Source: Raskinella chloraquaticus (SeqCode) (lineage in GTDB: Bacteria > Pseudomonadota > Alphaproteobacteria > Rhizobiales > UBA4765). From it: a stretch of 64,000 bases of DNA. Under the pieces are notes generated by a model. It did not search any database, was not told where the DNA came from, and worked only from the letters and a program-made list of their open reading frames with translations. Numbering within the stretch: the stretch's first letter is position 1; each line of letters starts with the position of its first letter. Below, piece by piece: positions 17,243 through 25,727 of the stretch. The DNA lies in the NCBI GenBank assembly GCA_002365175.1, contig DEZK01000019.1, positions 5,255 to 69,254 on the forward strand, written 5' to 3'. A program made the position numbers and the translations under genes.

Positions 17243-18457
17243 ATGACCGCCGTTTCGAGCCGCATTGCCGCATTGCGCCAAAACCCCGTCGCTCTTCTCA
17301 TGGTGATGGCGGCGATTAATTACGTCGGTTTTGCCAGTTGGAGCGCGCTTCTCAATAATTTCGCCAAGGAAAGCGTTGCCTTTTCCGGCCGCGATATGGG
17401 CCTTTTGCAATCGATACGCGAAATTCCGGGCTTCCTCGCCTTCACGGCGGCTGCCTGGATCCTGATCATGCGCGAGCAGACGCTGGCTTATGCAAGCCTC
17501 GTCGTCCTCGGCGTCGGCGTTGCACTGACCGGTTACTTCCCGACGATCATCGGCCTGTGGATGACAACCTTCATCATGTCGGTCGGCTTCCACTATTATG
17601 AGACGATGGCACAATCGCTGACCCTGCAGATCGTTCCGAAAGCACAAGCCCCGCGTGTGCTCGGGCGCATCGGCTCGGCGCAGGCGATCGGCCAACTGTC
17701 GGCGTTCGGCGTCATCATGCTGGCCTGGACGCTGTTTAACCCGAGCTATGAAACGCTGTTCCTTGTCTCAGGTCTCGTGGTGGTGTGCGCGGGGATTGCG
17801 ACAGCGCTGTTTTTTCCGCGCTTCAACGGGCCCGTCGTGCAACGCAAAGGGCTCGTCCTGCGCCAGCGTTACTGGCTCTATTATGCGCTCACCTTCATGG
17901 TCGGCGCGCGGCGACAGATTTTCATGGCCTTTGGCGGTTTCCTGCTCGTCGAGAAATTCGGCTTCGGCGTATCCAAGATGGCGCTGCTGCTTCTCATCAC
18001 CTATGCCATCAACACCATCGCCGCGCCGCGCCTGGGCGGGGCCATCGCCCGCTTTGGCGAGCGGCGGACTGTGATGTTTGAAAACATCACCCTCATCATC
18101 GTTTTCCTGGGCTACGCAGTCACCGACAATCCCGTCCTGGCAGCTTTCTTCTTCATCACTGATGGCGTGTTCTTCACCCTGACGATCGCCCAGCGGACCT
18201 ACTTCCAGAAGATCGCCGATCCGGCCGATATCGCGCCCACCGCAGGTGTTGCTTTCACCATCAATCACATCGCCGCGGTGTTTATCCCGGCCGTCTTCGG
18301 CTTCATCTGGCTGTGGAACCCCTCGGCGGTATTTGCCATCGGCTGCGGGATTGCCAGCGTCTCGCTGCTGCTTGCTTTTCTTATTCCTGATGATCCATCG
18401 CCCGGCAACGAGACGACGTTTGAAGCGCGCGGCAACGCTGTCCAGCCGGCGCAATAA
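17243..18457 (+). CDS. MFS transporter
   Basis: 404 residues with about twelve hydrophobic helices; the two halves are separated near residue 200 by a charged loop (FNGPVVQRKGLVLRQRY). The substrate cannot be read. An MFS motif A-like element is weak (GGAIARFGERRTV in the second half). It is divergent from uspA and shares the spacer with an FNR-like box. The stop lies 26 bases before the end of the converging ferredoxin reductase gene. Confidence 0.85.
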   Translation: MTAVSSRIAALRQNPVALLMVMAAINYVGFASWSALLNNFAKESVAFSGRDMGLLQSIREIPGFLAFTAAAWILIMREQTLAYASLVVLGVGVALTGYFPTIIGLWMTTFIMSVGFHYYETMAQSLTLQIVPKAQAPRVLGRIGSAQAIGQLSAFGVIMLAWTLFNPSYETLFLVSGLVVVCAGIATALFFPRFNGPVVQRKGLVLRQRYWLYYALTFMVGARRQIFMAFGGFLLVEKFGFGVSKMALLLLITYAINTIAAPRLGGAIARFGERRTVMFENITLIIVFLGYAVTDNPVLAAFFFITDGVFFTLTIAQRTYFQKIADPADIAPTAGVAFTINHIAAVFIPAVFGFIWLWNPSAVFAIGCGIASVSLLLAFLIPDDPSPGNETTFEARGNAVQPAQ

Positions 18458-18483
18458 CCCGGCCCTAACCTGCCGCCCTGTCT

Positions 18484-19515
18484 TCAGCCAGCGACGCCGA
18501 GCTTCTTCTGCAGGCTTGTCGATGACGTGGTGTACTGGAACACATAGCGGCTGTCGGGATGGCAGATGCGCCGTGCCGCCTGCGCCGCCAGCGCCACCTC
18601 GTGGAAGCCTGACAAAATCAGCTTGAGCTTGCCCGGATACCAGTTGATATCACCAACCGCGAAGATGCCAGGCACGGAGCTTTCAAAGCGTTCGGTATCA
18701 ACCAGCACCAGATTTTCGTGGAATTCCAGACCCCAATCGGCCACGGGCCCCAGTTTCATCGTCAGCCCGAAGAAGGGAAGCATCATATCGCAGGCGATAT
18801 GGAAACTGTCTTTGTCACCCTTGATGTTGGCGCCTGACAATCTGCCGTTGGCACCCTCCAGGGAGGTTACCTGCCCCAGCTTGAAGTCGATCCTGCCCTC
18901 GGCAGCCAGAGCCTTCATGCGCTCGACGGAATGAGGCGCGGCGCGGAAGGCATCGCGCCGGTGCAGGAGGGTGACGCGCTTTGCCACCGGCTCGAGGTTG
19001 AGCGTCCAGTCAAGTGCTGAATCGCCGCCGCCCACAATCAGCACTGTACGGTCACGGAAGGCGTCCATCTTGCGCACCGAATAAAACACCGAGCTGCCTT
19101 CATAGGCATCGATACCCTCGATCGGCGGTTTCTTAGGTTGGAACGAGCCGCCACCGGCGGCGATCATCACCGCTTTGGCAACAAAGCTTTTGCCGCCATC
19201 GGTCTCAACGGCAAATCGCCCATCCTCGCGTTTTGTCAGCCGCTCGACCATTTCATTGAAATGGAATGTCGGCCCGAACGGCTTGCCCTGCTCGATCAGG
19301 CGATCGACGAGTTCCTGAGCGTCAACCCGCGGGAAGCCGGGAATATCGTAAATGGGCTTTTCGGGATAAAGCTCGGTGCACTGCCCGCCGGGACGATCAA
19401 GGATGTCGATGAGGTGGACCTTCATGTCGAGAAGGCCGAGCTGAAACACGGCAAACAGCCCGACCGGGCCGGCGCCGATGATCAGGACATCGGTTTCAAT
19501 CGGTGCAACGCTCAT
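18484..19515 (-). CDS. Ferredoxin--NADP+ reductase, thioredoxin-reductase-like type
   Basis: 343 residues from ATG 19515 (MSVAPIETDVLIIGAGPVG). The FAD-binding motif is GAGPVG near residue 14. The NADPH-binding motif is VGGGDSALDW near 160. There is no CxxC redox pair, which separates this group from true thioredoxin reductases. GIFAVGDINWYPGKLKL is the C-terminal FAD-contact segment. It passes electrons between NADPH and ferredoxin. It starts 29 bases after a [2Fe-2S] ferredoxin on the same strand, so the two are probably redox partners in one transcript. Confidence 0.92.
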   Translation of the reverse strand: MSVAPIETDVLIIGAGPVGLFAVFQLGLLDMKVHLIDILDRPGGQCTELYPEKPIYDIPGFPRVDAQELVDRLIEQGKPFGPTFHFNEMVERLTKREDGRFAVETDGGKSFVAKAVMIAAGGGSFQPKKPPIEGIDAYEGSSVFYSVRKMDAFRDRTVLIVGGGDSALDWTLNLEPVAKRVTLLHRRDAFRAAPHSVERMKALAAEGRIDFKLGQVTSLEGANGRLSGANIKGDKDSFHIACDMMLPFFGLTMKLGPVADWGLEFHENLVLVDTERFESSVPGIFAVGDINWYPGKLKLILSGFHEVALAAQAARRICHPDSRYVFQYTTSSTSLQKKLGVAG

Positions 19516-19544
19516 GATTACCGCCTGATGACAAGGTTGCGCCG

Positions 19545-19865
19545 TCAGCCCTGACGCTCGGGGATATGTGCGGTGATGCCGTCCAGCTTGTCCGTGATCT
19601 TGATCTGACACGACAGGCGCGAATTCGGCCGTACATCAAACGCGAAATCCAGCATGTCCTCTTCCATCGGCCCGGTGGCGCCCACAGCCGGCAGCCACGC
19701 ATCGTCGACATAAACGTGACACGTGGCACAGGCGCAGGCTCCGCCGCACTCAGCCTCGATACCCGGCACCATGTTGCGGATGGCAACTTCCATCAACGTC
19801 GCACCGATTTCGGCATCGACTGGATGAGATTTTCCGTCAGCAGTAACAAAGTTGACTTTGACCAT
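19545..19865 (-). CDS. [2Fe-2S] ferredoxin, adrenodoxin type
   Basis: 106 residues from ATG 19865 (MVKVNFVTADGKSH). Cluster ligands follow the C-x5-C-x2-C pattern in ECGGACACATCHVYV, with the fourth Cys in SCQI. An extra Cys sits inside the loop (C-G-G-A-C). This ferredoxin type serves P450s, dioxygenases and Fe-S assembly. It lies directly upstream of the FNR gene. The longer upstream reading (to 20018) has no support. Confidence 0.93.
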   Translation of the reverse strand: MVKVNFVTADGKSHPVDAEIGATLMEVAIRNMVPGIEAECGGACACATCHVYVDDAWLPAVGATGPMEEDMLDFAFDVRPNSRLSCQIKITDKLDGITAHIPERQG

Positions 19866-20024
19866 AGGGAAATCAGGCCTTCTAGACGCTGTTAACTTGT
19901 CACGTCTGCCTGTTGCCAGCCGCAGACACGCGCATGCTCGATACCGCCCATATAAGCGAGAAAGCGGCCGGCGCAAAGACAAATGCCGCGGCACTTTCTT
20001 TATGCGATGCGGCGGCAAAAGCGG

Positions 20025-20345
20025 TCATGCCAGCAAACCCGAGATTTCGCGGTTGGTCGCCTCAACCGCCCGCCGCAGCGGCGCCAGAGCCGCATCACGC
20101 GAAGACAGGTTGTCGCTGAAGAACGCCTGCTCGACCTGCGCCGCCAATTGGGCCACGGTTTGAGCGCCGATCCCAAGGGCTGATCCCTTGAGCTTATGTG
20201 CTGAAATCTTCCAGTCAGTGGCGCTGGTCGTTGCCTCAAGACGCGCCATCAACTCAAGAGATTGCTGACGAAACAGGCCAAGCACTTCATCCCGCAATTG
20301 CCGGTCCCCGAACGTGTTGCGGTCAAGAACATCAAGCTCGATCAT
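20025..20345 (-). CDS. HPt (histidine phosphotransfer) domain protein
   Basis: 106 residues from ATG 20345. The single domain carries the phosphorylation-site motif SAHKLKGSALGIGA with H50 as the likely phospho-acceptor. Otherwise it is all-helical, as expected of HPt four-helix bundles. HPt proteins relay phosphate between response-regulator receivers, and in alphaproteobacteria ChpT/ShpA-type relays feed CtrA. No kinase or regulator is adjacent. It is divergent from the GPR-like gene across a 370-base spacer. A TTG start six codons earlier is possible. Confidence 0.88.
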   Translation of the reverse strand: MIELDVLDRNTFGDRQLRDEVLGLFRQQSLELMARLEATTSATDWKISAHKLKGSALGIGAQTVAQLAAQVEQAFFSDNLSSRDAALAPLRRAVEATNREISGLLA

Positions 20346-20715
20346 CGAATATTCCACGCGCAATCACATGAGAAGCTGAGCCGCACAATCCTCGCCAGCT
20401 ACATGCCCGGATGACAAATGCTGTAGCCGAACCGCCTTTCCTTCGATAAAAAGCCGACGAGCATGGGCGCACGGTCTTGGGCATGCATATTGAAATTAAC
20501 CTTAACATCGCGTCAATCGGCTGGAATCGAGAAAACGTTTCCCTCGCCTTTTACGCACCACTACAATCGTCTGGAAATACAACCCATGGCGAGGATGAGC
20601 GGATCATCCGCAATTACGGCTCGCTTGCGCTCATCGGGTAACGATCCGGCTACAATATGCGCGGTCCTGCCAACAGGCGGCGGCGTGAAGGAAACAGGTT
20701 AAAGAGGTTGAGTAA
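20346..20715. other. Spacer between HPt gene and GPR-like gene
   Basis: 370 bases without a convincing gene; a 79-codon frame at 20463-20702 has no recognisable features. It must hold the divergent promoters. TTAACC and TTAAC repeats at 20495-20505 resemble CtrA half-sites but with the wrong spacing. AAAGAGG just upstream (about 20701-20707) serves the ATG at 20716. Confidence 0.5.
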
Positions 20716-23700
20716 ATGGTAACGCCGACCAAGAAGAACGACGAAATTTCTGCGCAGGTCGCTTTGTCTGCGGTCGAACAAGCACTTAACCTCGACGGCG
20801 TCGATTCCGAGACAAAGAACCAGTTTGCGCCGAAAGGCCAGGATCCTTCACCGGACACGCGCCGCGAGCCCTCGCTGGGCGCATCAGCTCATTCCGGCCG
20901 CCGCTTGCCCCCGCCAACGTCTGCCGCCAACGACACAACCAGCAACGCGGCAGCCGTGGCATCGGCACTCTATCGCCATTCCTCCGGCAGCCCCTATCTG
21001 ATTGCGATCCTCATCGCTTCCGCCTGGGTCGGCGGCATCTTTGTTCTTACACCGGCAATCTTCGGGATTGATGTCTTCTCCCTGCTGACGCGTGATGGCC
21101 TGCGGGATAATCCCGGAGCGATCGCCCTGCTGGGCACGTTGCTGTTCCCGCCCCTTCTGTTTGTCGCCATCGGACACTTCATGGCGCGCGCCCAGCAATT
21201 GCGTGCCGCCTCCCGCGCCATGGCGGAAGTTGCCCTGCATCTGGCAACCCCGCTCACCAAGAGCCAGGAGGGCATGCTGACCCTTGGGCAGTCGGTGCGT
21301 CGTGAACTCGCACTGCTCGATGAAGGCATGGCGCAGGCATCCGGCCGGGTTGACGCCATGACCGCCTCGATCACGCGTGAAATTGCGACACTCGACCGCG
21401 CCTACCGCGATAACGAGACGCGCATGCGCGACATGATGGAAACGATCAAGGCGCAGAAAGAATCGCTGGAACAGAAATCACAGGCCGCCGTCGAACAGAT
21501 CACGTCACTGCATACGTCGTTTGCCGAGCAATTGGGGCGGTCTTCGCTCAACTTGACCAACACGGTGAATGATCTCGGCACGCGCACCGCCGACATGCTG
21601 GCAACACGCGGCCAAATCATCACTGACACACTGCATCAGGCCGGCTCAACCATGGTCGACGCGTTCACGGCGCGCGGCGATTCACTCGTCAGCAAATTGT
21701 CCGATGCCGGGCAGGCTGTCACGCTGGCGCTCAATATCTCGTCCGATGACCTGGCAGCAAACATTGCCTCGCGCTCCGAAGAGGTGACCTCGCGCCTGTC
21801 ATTGCAGATGCGCTCGATCGCCGAAACGCTGGCGCAGGATCTGGCAACGCGCGGCAATGAGGTGGCCGAGCGCATTGACAACGTTGGCAGGCGGATTGAC
21901 CAGACGGTGACTGTCCATGGCGGCGCGCTGGCCGAGCGGCTGGACACCACGGAAATGAAAATCCGTGACATCATCGCTACCCATGGCGATAAGCTCGTCA
22001 GCAGCCTGGAAGCGCGTGGCGAAGTTATCGAAAGCATCCTCACCAGGACGCTGTCGACGATAGAGAGCACATCGGGTGTTGCCGCCTCTGCCATCTCCTC
22101 GCAGGTCGAGACCCTCCTCAGCCATATCGATGATCGCGCCGAACACATGGCTCGCGGCATTGATGAGCGTATGGACAATCTCAACGTCGGCCTTGACGGT
22201 CGTCTGTTCTCGTTCAAGGAAGCACTGGATCAGCGTGCTGCCGCCATCGATCAGACGATGGGATCAGTTGGCGCGACAATCGACCAGGCGCTGCTGGGTC
22301 GTCTTGAGAACCTGACCGACCTCATGCAGCGCCACACGACGGCGATTTCCGAAGAAGTAACGAACGGCACCGATCTTCTGGGGCGCTCGATTACCGATCA
22401 TTTGTCGGCGATTGCAGCCAGTCTTGATGATCGGGCAGCCTCCATTGCCGATATTCTCGAAAGCCGCGCGACGTCGATTGATCTGAAGCTCGGTGAAAAG
22501 GCAACAAGCATTGCCGAGACGCTTGAGACCAATGCCGAGCGCATCGAGCAGACGCTGATCGAAATGCGCGCCAATCTCGACACGAACGGCGCGAGCATTA
22601 CCGGGGCACTTGACAGCGCGGCGCGCAATCTCAGCACGCAGATCGGCGAAACCACTCATCGCGCAATCGATATGTTGACGCAGTCAGCTGCGCGCATCCA
22701 GGTTGATTATGATGCCGGCCAATCCCGCTTTGCCGAGCAGGTGGCGCATATCGAAGGGTCGCTTGGTGACATGCGCGAGAAAGTTGCCGCAAGCGGCAAT
22801 ACGATCATCAACGCGCTTGACGCTTCTGCACTCGCGCTCAATCTGGAGCTGACAGGAACAACAAAACGCGCTGTCGATGCCCTGTCCGAAGCGGGCCGGC
22901 GCATCCACGATGAAATTTTCGCCAGCCAGACCGAGTTCGCCGACAAGACGGATCGTGTCGAACTTGCCCTTGCGGATATGCGCAGCAATCTCGAAGCAAA
23001 CGGCCATACCGTCATCAACGCCCTTGATGCGGCCGCGCACGCAATCAGCGCGCAACTGAGCGGCACGACCGACCGCACCATCACCGCGCTGTCGCAGGCC
23101 GGCCAGCGCTTGCATGCTGATATCAGTGCCAGCCAGGCTGATATCGTCACCGCCATCCTCACCAACCTCGATACGCGCGGCCAGGAAATCGTTGCCTCGA
23201 TCAGCCAGACCGCTCATGGCATGACATCAAATCTGCTGGAGACGGGCGCATCGGTCACGGCCAACCTGCAGCAGATCAGCGGTGCGGTTCAGGCGACGCT
23301 TGAACAGGCTGGCAGCACACTGACGTCTGATCTCATGGAGACGGGCGGCAGCATCACCGCGACAATCCGCGACAATGGCGCGACGGTTGCCAAAACATTC
23401 GAGGAAAAGGCAACCATGCTGGCGCAGCTCGTGACGCTGCAGGGCGCGGTGCTGAAGCAGACTTTGGCAGATGGCGCGACAACCATCGGCACGACCATCA
23501 CGGGCGATGCGAAGAAGGCCGTCGAGCAACTCGCCTCGACCTACAGCACCCTCGGCACCGACACGCGCAAGGTCGTTTTGTCTCTGACCGATACGACGCG
23601 TCAGTTGAGCGACGTGCTCCACAGCGCGGATGTGCGCCTGGGCACCCTCGATATCGCTCTGGGAACCCGCGTCGACAATGTCATGCACACGCTGGACCAG

Positions 23701-25011
23701 GTCACCGGGCGGGCTGACAGCGCCGCCGCCCAGTTGACTGTCCAGACGGATGCCCTGCAGACGGCAGCCGATGCGGTCGACAATAATGGCCGGCGCATGC
23801 TGCACGATATCGGCAGCCAGGCCGCCAACCTTACGCGCGTTGCCCAATCGCTGCAGGACGCCAACAGCGCCGTCGAGGCGGCGCTCGGCTCGCGTCGTGC
23901 CGAAATGGAAACGCTCAGCGAGCAGATTCTTCGCCGCGCTGAAAGCGTTGACGAGATGTTGCGCGAGCGCCAGCAGAACATTCAGCGCACCCTCGAAATG
24001 GTCCAGGACCGCACGCGCGAAATCGGTCAGTTCCTTGCTCAGGCATCGCAACTGGCGACACAGGCGGCAATCGACCAGTTCGAGCGCCTGCGCAACGATG
24101 CCGGCAGCGAGAGCGAGCGCTCGCAGCTTGCCGTTCGCGAAGCCTTCGATCAGGTGAGCGCCGAAATTTCGGGCGCGCTCACCCAGGCAACCGAGCGCTT
24201 CGCCACAACGGCGCAGGAACTGCAATCAACCGCTGTCACCATCCGCAGCGAGATTGACGCGACGCGTCATGAAATGCGCAAGAGTGTTCTCGAGTTGCCG
24301 CGCGAAACCCAGGAATCGACAGCGGCCATGCGTCGGGTTGTAGCCGACCAGATCCGCGCCCTCAACGAGCTGTCGGATATCGTCGCCCGTCACGGTTCCG
24401 CCTCCGATGTCAGCCAGCCGGCGCGCCGCCCGGCTGCCCGTATCGAGACGGCAAGTGCTGCACCTGCCCGTGTCGCTGATTTCTCCACCTCCAGCGAGCC
24501 GGCGCCGCGCCGTCTGACGCCCATCAAGCCGGTCGTTCGACCCCGCAGCGAAGAGCCGCGCGGCGAAGCAGCGCCCACCGGCTGGCTCCGTGATTTGCTC
24601 ACGCGCGCTTCACGAGAAGATGAAGATCGCAGCGGTGCTGGCAATCCATTGCCGCGCAGCGCGTCGGCCCTCCCCGACAGCCTTGGACAATTATCAAGCG
24701 GCATTGCCGACGCCATCGATAGCGAAGCCCTGCTCGACGCCTGGGATCGCTACCGGCGTGGTGAGCGCAAAGTGTTCTCGCGCCACCTCTATTCGCTGCA
24801 GGGTCAGCAGAGCTTCGATGACATCCGCCGCAAATACAGCCGTGACAATGAATTCCGTGCTGCGGTTGATCGCTACATCGACGATTTCGAGCGTCTTATT
24901 CGTGACATCAGCCGCCGTGATCCTGACAATACGCAGACGCAGAACTATCTCGTCTCGGAAACGGGCAAGGTCTACACCCTGCTGGCACATGCGTCGGGAC
25001 GCCTCGAATGA
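20716..25011 (+). CDS. Large membrane-anchored coiled-coil protein, GPR/RgsE-like
   Basis: 1431 residues. Residues 1-90 are polar and disordered-like. Two transmembrane helices lie at about 94-116 and 134-154. Then more than 1000 residues of Ala/Thr/Asp-rich apolipoprotein-like coiled coil contain degenerate repeats; three copies about 70 residues apart begin near 620, 690 and 759 (NGASITGALD, SGNTIINALD, NGHTVINALD). Near 1235-1310 is a Pro/Arg-rich linker. A conserved-looking folded C-terminal domain of about 110 residues follows (LLDAWDRYRRGERKVFSRH). This layout matches the Growth Pole Ring protein of Agrobacterium (larger, about 2100 residues) and RgsE of Sinorhizobium, which organise polar growth. 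Assignment is by architecture, not alignment. Confidence 0.72.
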   Translation: MVTPTKKNDEISAQVALSAVEQALNLDGVDSETKNQFAPKGQDPSPDTRREPSLGASAHSGRRLPPPTSAANDTTSNAAAVASALYRHSSGSPYLIAILIASAWVGGIFVLTPAIFGIDVFSLLTRDGLRDNPGAIALLGTLLFPPLLFVAIGHFMARAQQLRAASRAMAEVALHLATPLTKSQEGMLTLGQSVRRELALLDEGMAQASGRVDAMTASITREIATLDRAYRDNETRMRDMMETIKAQKESLEQKSQAAVEQITSLHTSFAEQLGRSSLNLTNTVNDLGTRTADMLATRGQIITDTLHQAGSTMVDAFTARGDSLVSKLSDAGQAVTLALNISSDDLAANIASRSEEVTSRLSLQMRSIAETLAQDLATRGNEVAERIDNVGRRIDQTVTVHGGALAERLDTTEMKIRDIIATHGDKLVSSLEARGEVIESILTRTLSTIESTSGVAASAISSQVETLLSHIDDRAEHMARGIDERMDNLNVGLDGRLFSFKEALDQRAAAIDQTMGSVGATIDQALLGRLENLTDLMQRHTTAISEEVTNGTDLLGRSITDHLSAIAASLDDRAASIADILESRATSIDLKLGEKATSIAETLETNAERIEQTLIEMRANLDTNGASITGALDSAARNLSTQIGETTHRAIDMLTQSAARIQVDYDAGQSRFAEQVAHIEGSLGDMREKVAASGNTIINALDASALALNLELTGTTKRAVDALSEAGRRIHDEIFASQTEFADKTDRVELALADMRSNLEANGHTVINALDAAAHAISAQLSGTTDRTITALSQAGQRLHADISASQADIVTAILTNLDTRGQEIVASISQTAHGMTSNLLETGASVTANLQQISGAVQATLEQAGSTLTSDLMETGGSITATIRDNGATVAKTFEEKATMLAQLVTLQGAVLKQTLADGATTIGTTITGDAKKAVEQLASTYSTLGTDTRKVVLSLTDTTRQLSDVLHSADVRLGTLDIALGTRVDNVMHTLDQVTGRADSAAAQLTVQTDALQTAADAVDNNGRRMLHDIGSQAANLTRVAQSLQDANSAVEAALGSRRAEMETLSEQILRRAESVDEMLRERQQNIQRTLEMVQDRTREIGQFLAQASQLATQAAIDQFERLRNDAGSESERSQLAVREAFDQVSAEISGALTQATERFATTAQELQSTAVTIRSEIDATRHEMRKSVLELPRETQESTAAMRRVVADQIRALNELSDIVARHGSASDVSQPARRPAARIETASAAPARVADFSTSSEPAPRRLTPIKPVVRPRSEEPRGEAAPTGWLRDLLTRASREDEDRSGAGNPLPRSASALPDSLGQLSSGIADAIDSEALLDAWDRYRRGERKVFSRHLYSLQGQQSFDDIRRKYSRDNEFRAAVDRYIDDFERLIRDISRRDPDNTQTQNYLVSETGKVYTLLAHASGRLE
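22575..23200 (+). repeat. Three ~70-residue repeats within the GPR-like gene
   Basis: Protein-level repeats of about 69-70 residues start near residues 620, 690 and 759. Each carries an N-G/S-x-x-(I/V)-x-(N/G)ALD head, a following T-(H/K/D)RA-type segment and a Gln-rich helix (SQAGQRLHADI in the third). They are partly diverged at the DNA level, so they are old repeats and not a recent tandem expansion. Confidence 0.65.
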
Positions 25012-25050
25012 GCGCTCACACAGGACGATGATCAGCCAGACGTCCGGACA

Positions 25051-25079
25051 AAAGGCAGGCCCGCAGGCCTGCCTTTTTG
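25051..25079 (+). terminator. Terminator after the GPR-like gene
   Basis: An 8-bp stem AGGCAGGC/GCCTGCCT (25053-25060 with 25067-25074) is followed by TTTTT and preceded by AAA. It sits between the GPR-like gene and the converging MCE-operon lipoprotein and could act in both directions. Confidence 0.88.
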
Positions 25080-25093
25080 TAGCTTCAGGCGTT

Positions 25094-25726
25094 TCAACTG
25101 TGGCGATCAGCCCAGGCGACGAGGCGCAGGAGAACATCCGACATCGTCTTGTCGAGCGCCGCCACAACCACTGCCGGCTCTGAACCCGAAACCGGCGCCT
25201 GCCCGCTGAAAATTTCGGCAGCGATCACCTGGCCATTCCGGTTGCCAACGAGCCGCGCCGTCAGCTCGATCTGCACCTTGGGGGATGATAAAAGGTCAAG
25301 TTCAAACGAGCGGATCTCCGTCACCAGGCGGGTGGCGGCATCAATGCCCTCGCCCGGCCGCACGACCGAGTTAAGTCGGCGCGCATTCTCAAACGTCGTG
25401 ACGATACGTGACTGCACGAGGCGGGGCAGACGATCAGCCCATTGCGCACCCGCCAGATAGTTGATCTCGTTGGCGCGCGGCTTGACCAGGATACGGTCGG
25501 TATCGAGCGCCCTGACGGCTGATGACTCGGCGATCGCCACCGTGCCACGACGACCGCTGCCGGTGGAGGAAACCTTCGGCGATGACAAATCATATGTCTC
25601 GAGCGGCGGCGGCGAAATCAGCCCACCGACACCCCCGCCAGCACTGCAGCCGGCAAGCCCTGCCGGAACAGCCAGAAGGAACCAGCGTCGAGTAACGTAA
25701 TGATCACCTGCAGACACGCGTGTCAT
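25094..25726 (-). CDS. ABC-type transport auxiliary lipoprotein (PqiC-like)
   Basis: 210 residues from ATG 25726, one base after the mlaD-like stop. TRRWFLLAVPAGLAGC is a signal peptide with lipobox LAGC, so it is a lipoprotein. The body (from about 50: ETYDLSSPKV, then RILVKPRANEINYLAGAQW) matches the ABC-transport auxiliary component / PqiC family (PF03886) that accompanies MCE systems. It probably sits on the periplasmic face of the outer membrane and docks the MlaD-like protein. The longer reading up to 26203 runs antisense-frame through mlaD and is rejected. Confidence 0.85.
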   Translation of the reverse strand: MTRVSAGDHYVTRRWFLLAVPAGLAGCSAGGGVGGLISPPPLETYDLSSPKVSSTGSGRRGTVAIAESSAVRALDTDRILVKPRANEINYLAGAQWADRLPRLVQSRIVTTFENARRLNSVVRPGEGIDAATRLVTEIRSFELDLLSSPKVQIELTARLVGNRNGQVIAAEIFSGQAPVSGSEPAVVVAALDKTMSDVLLRLVAWADRHS

Positions 25727-25727
25727 C

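Noticed and set aside
23227..24225. Long minus-strand frame opposite the GPR-like gene
   Set aside because: Antisense to a GC-rich repetitive coding gene; no ribosome site or domain, and such shadows are common in this window.
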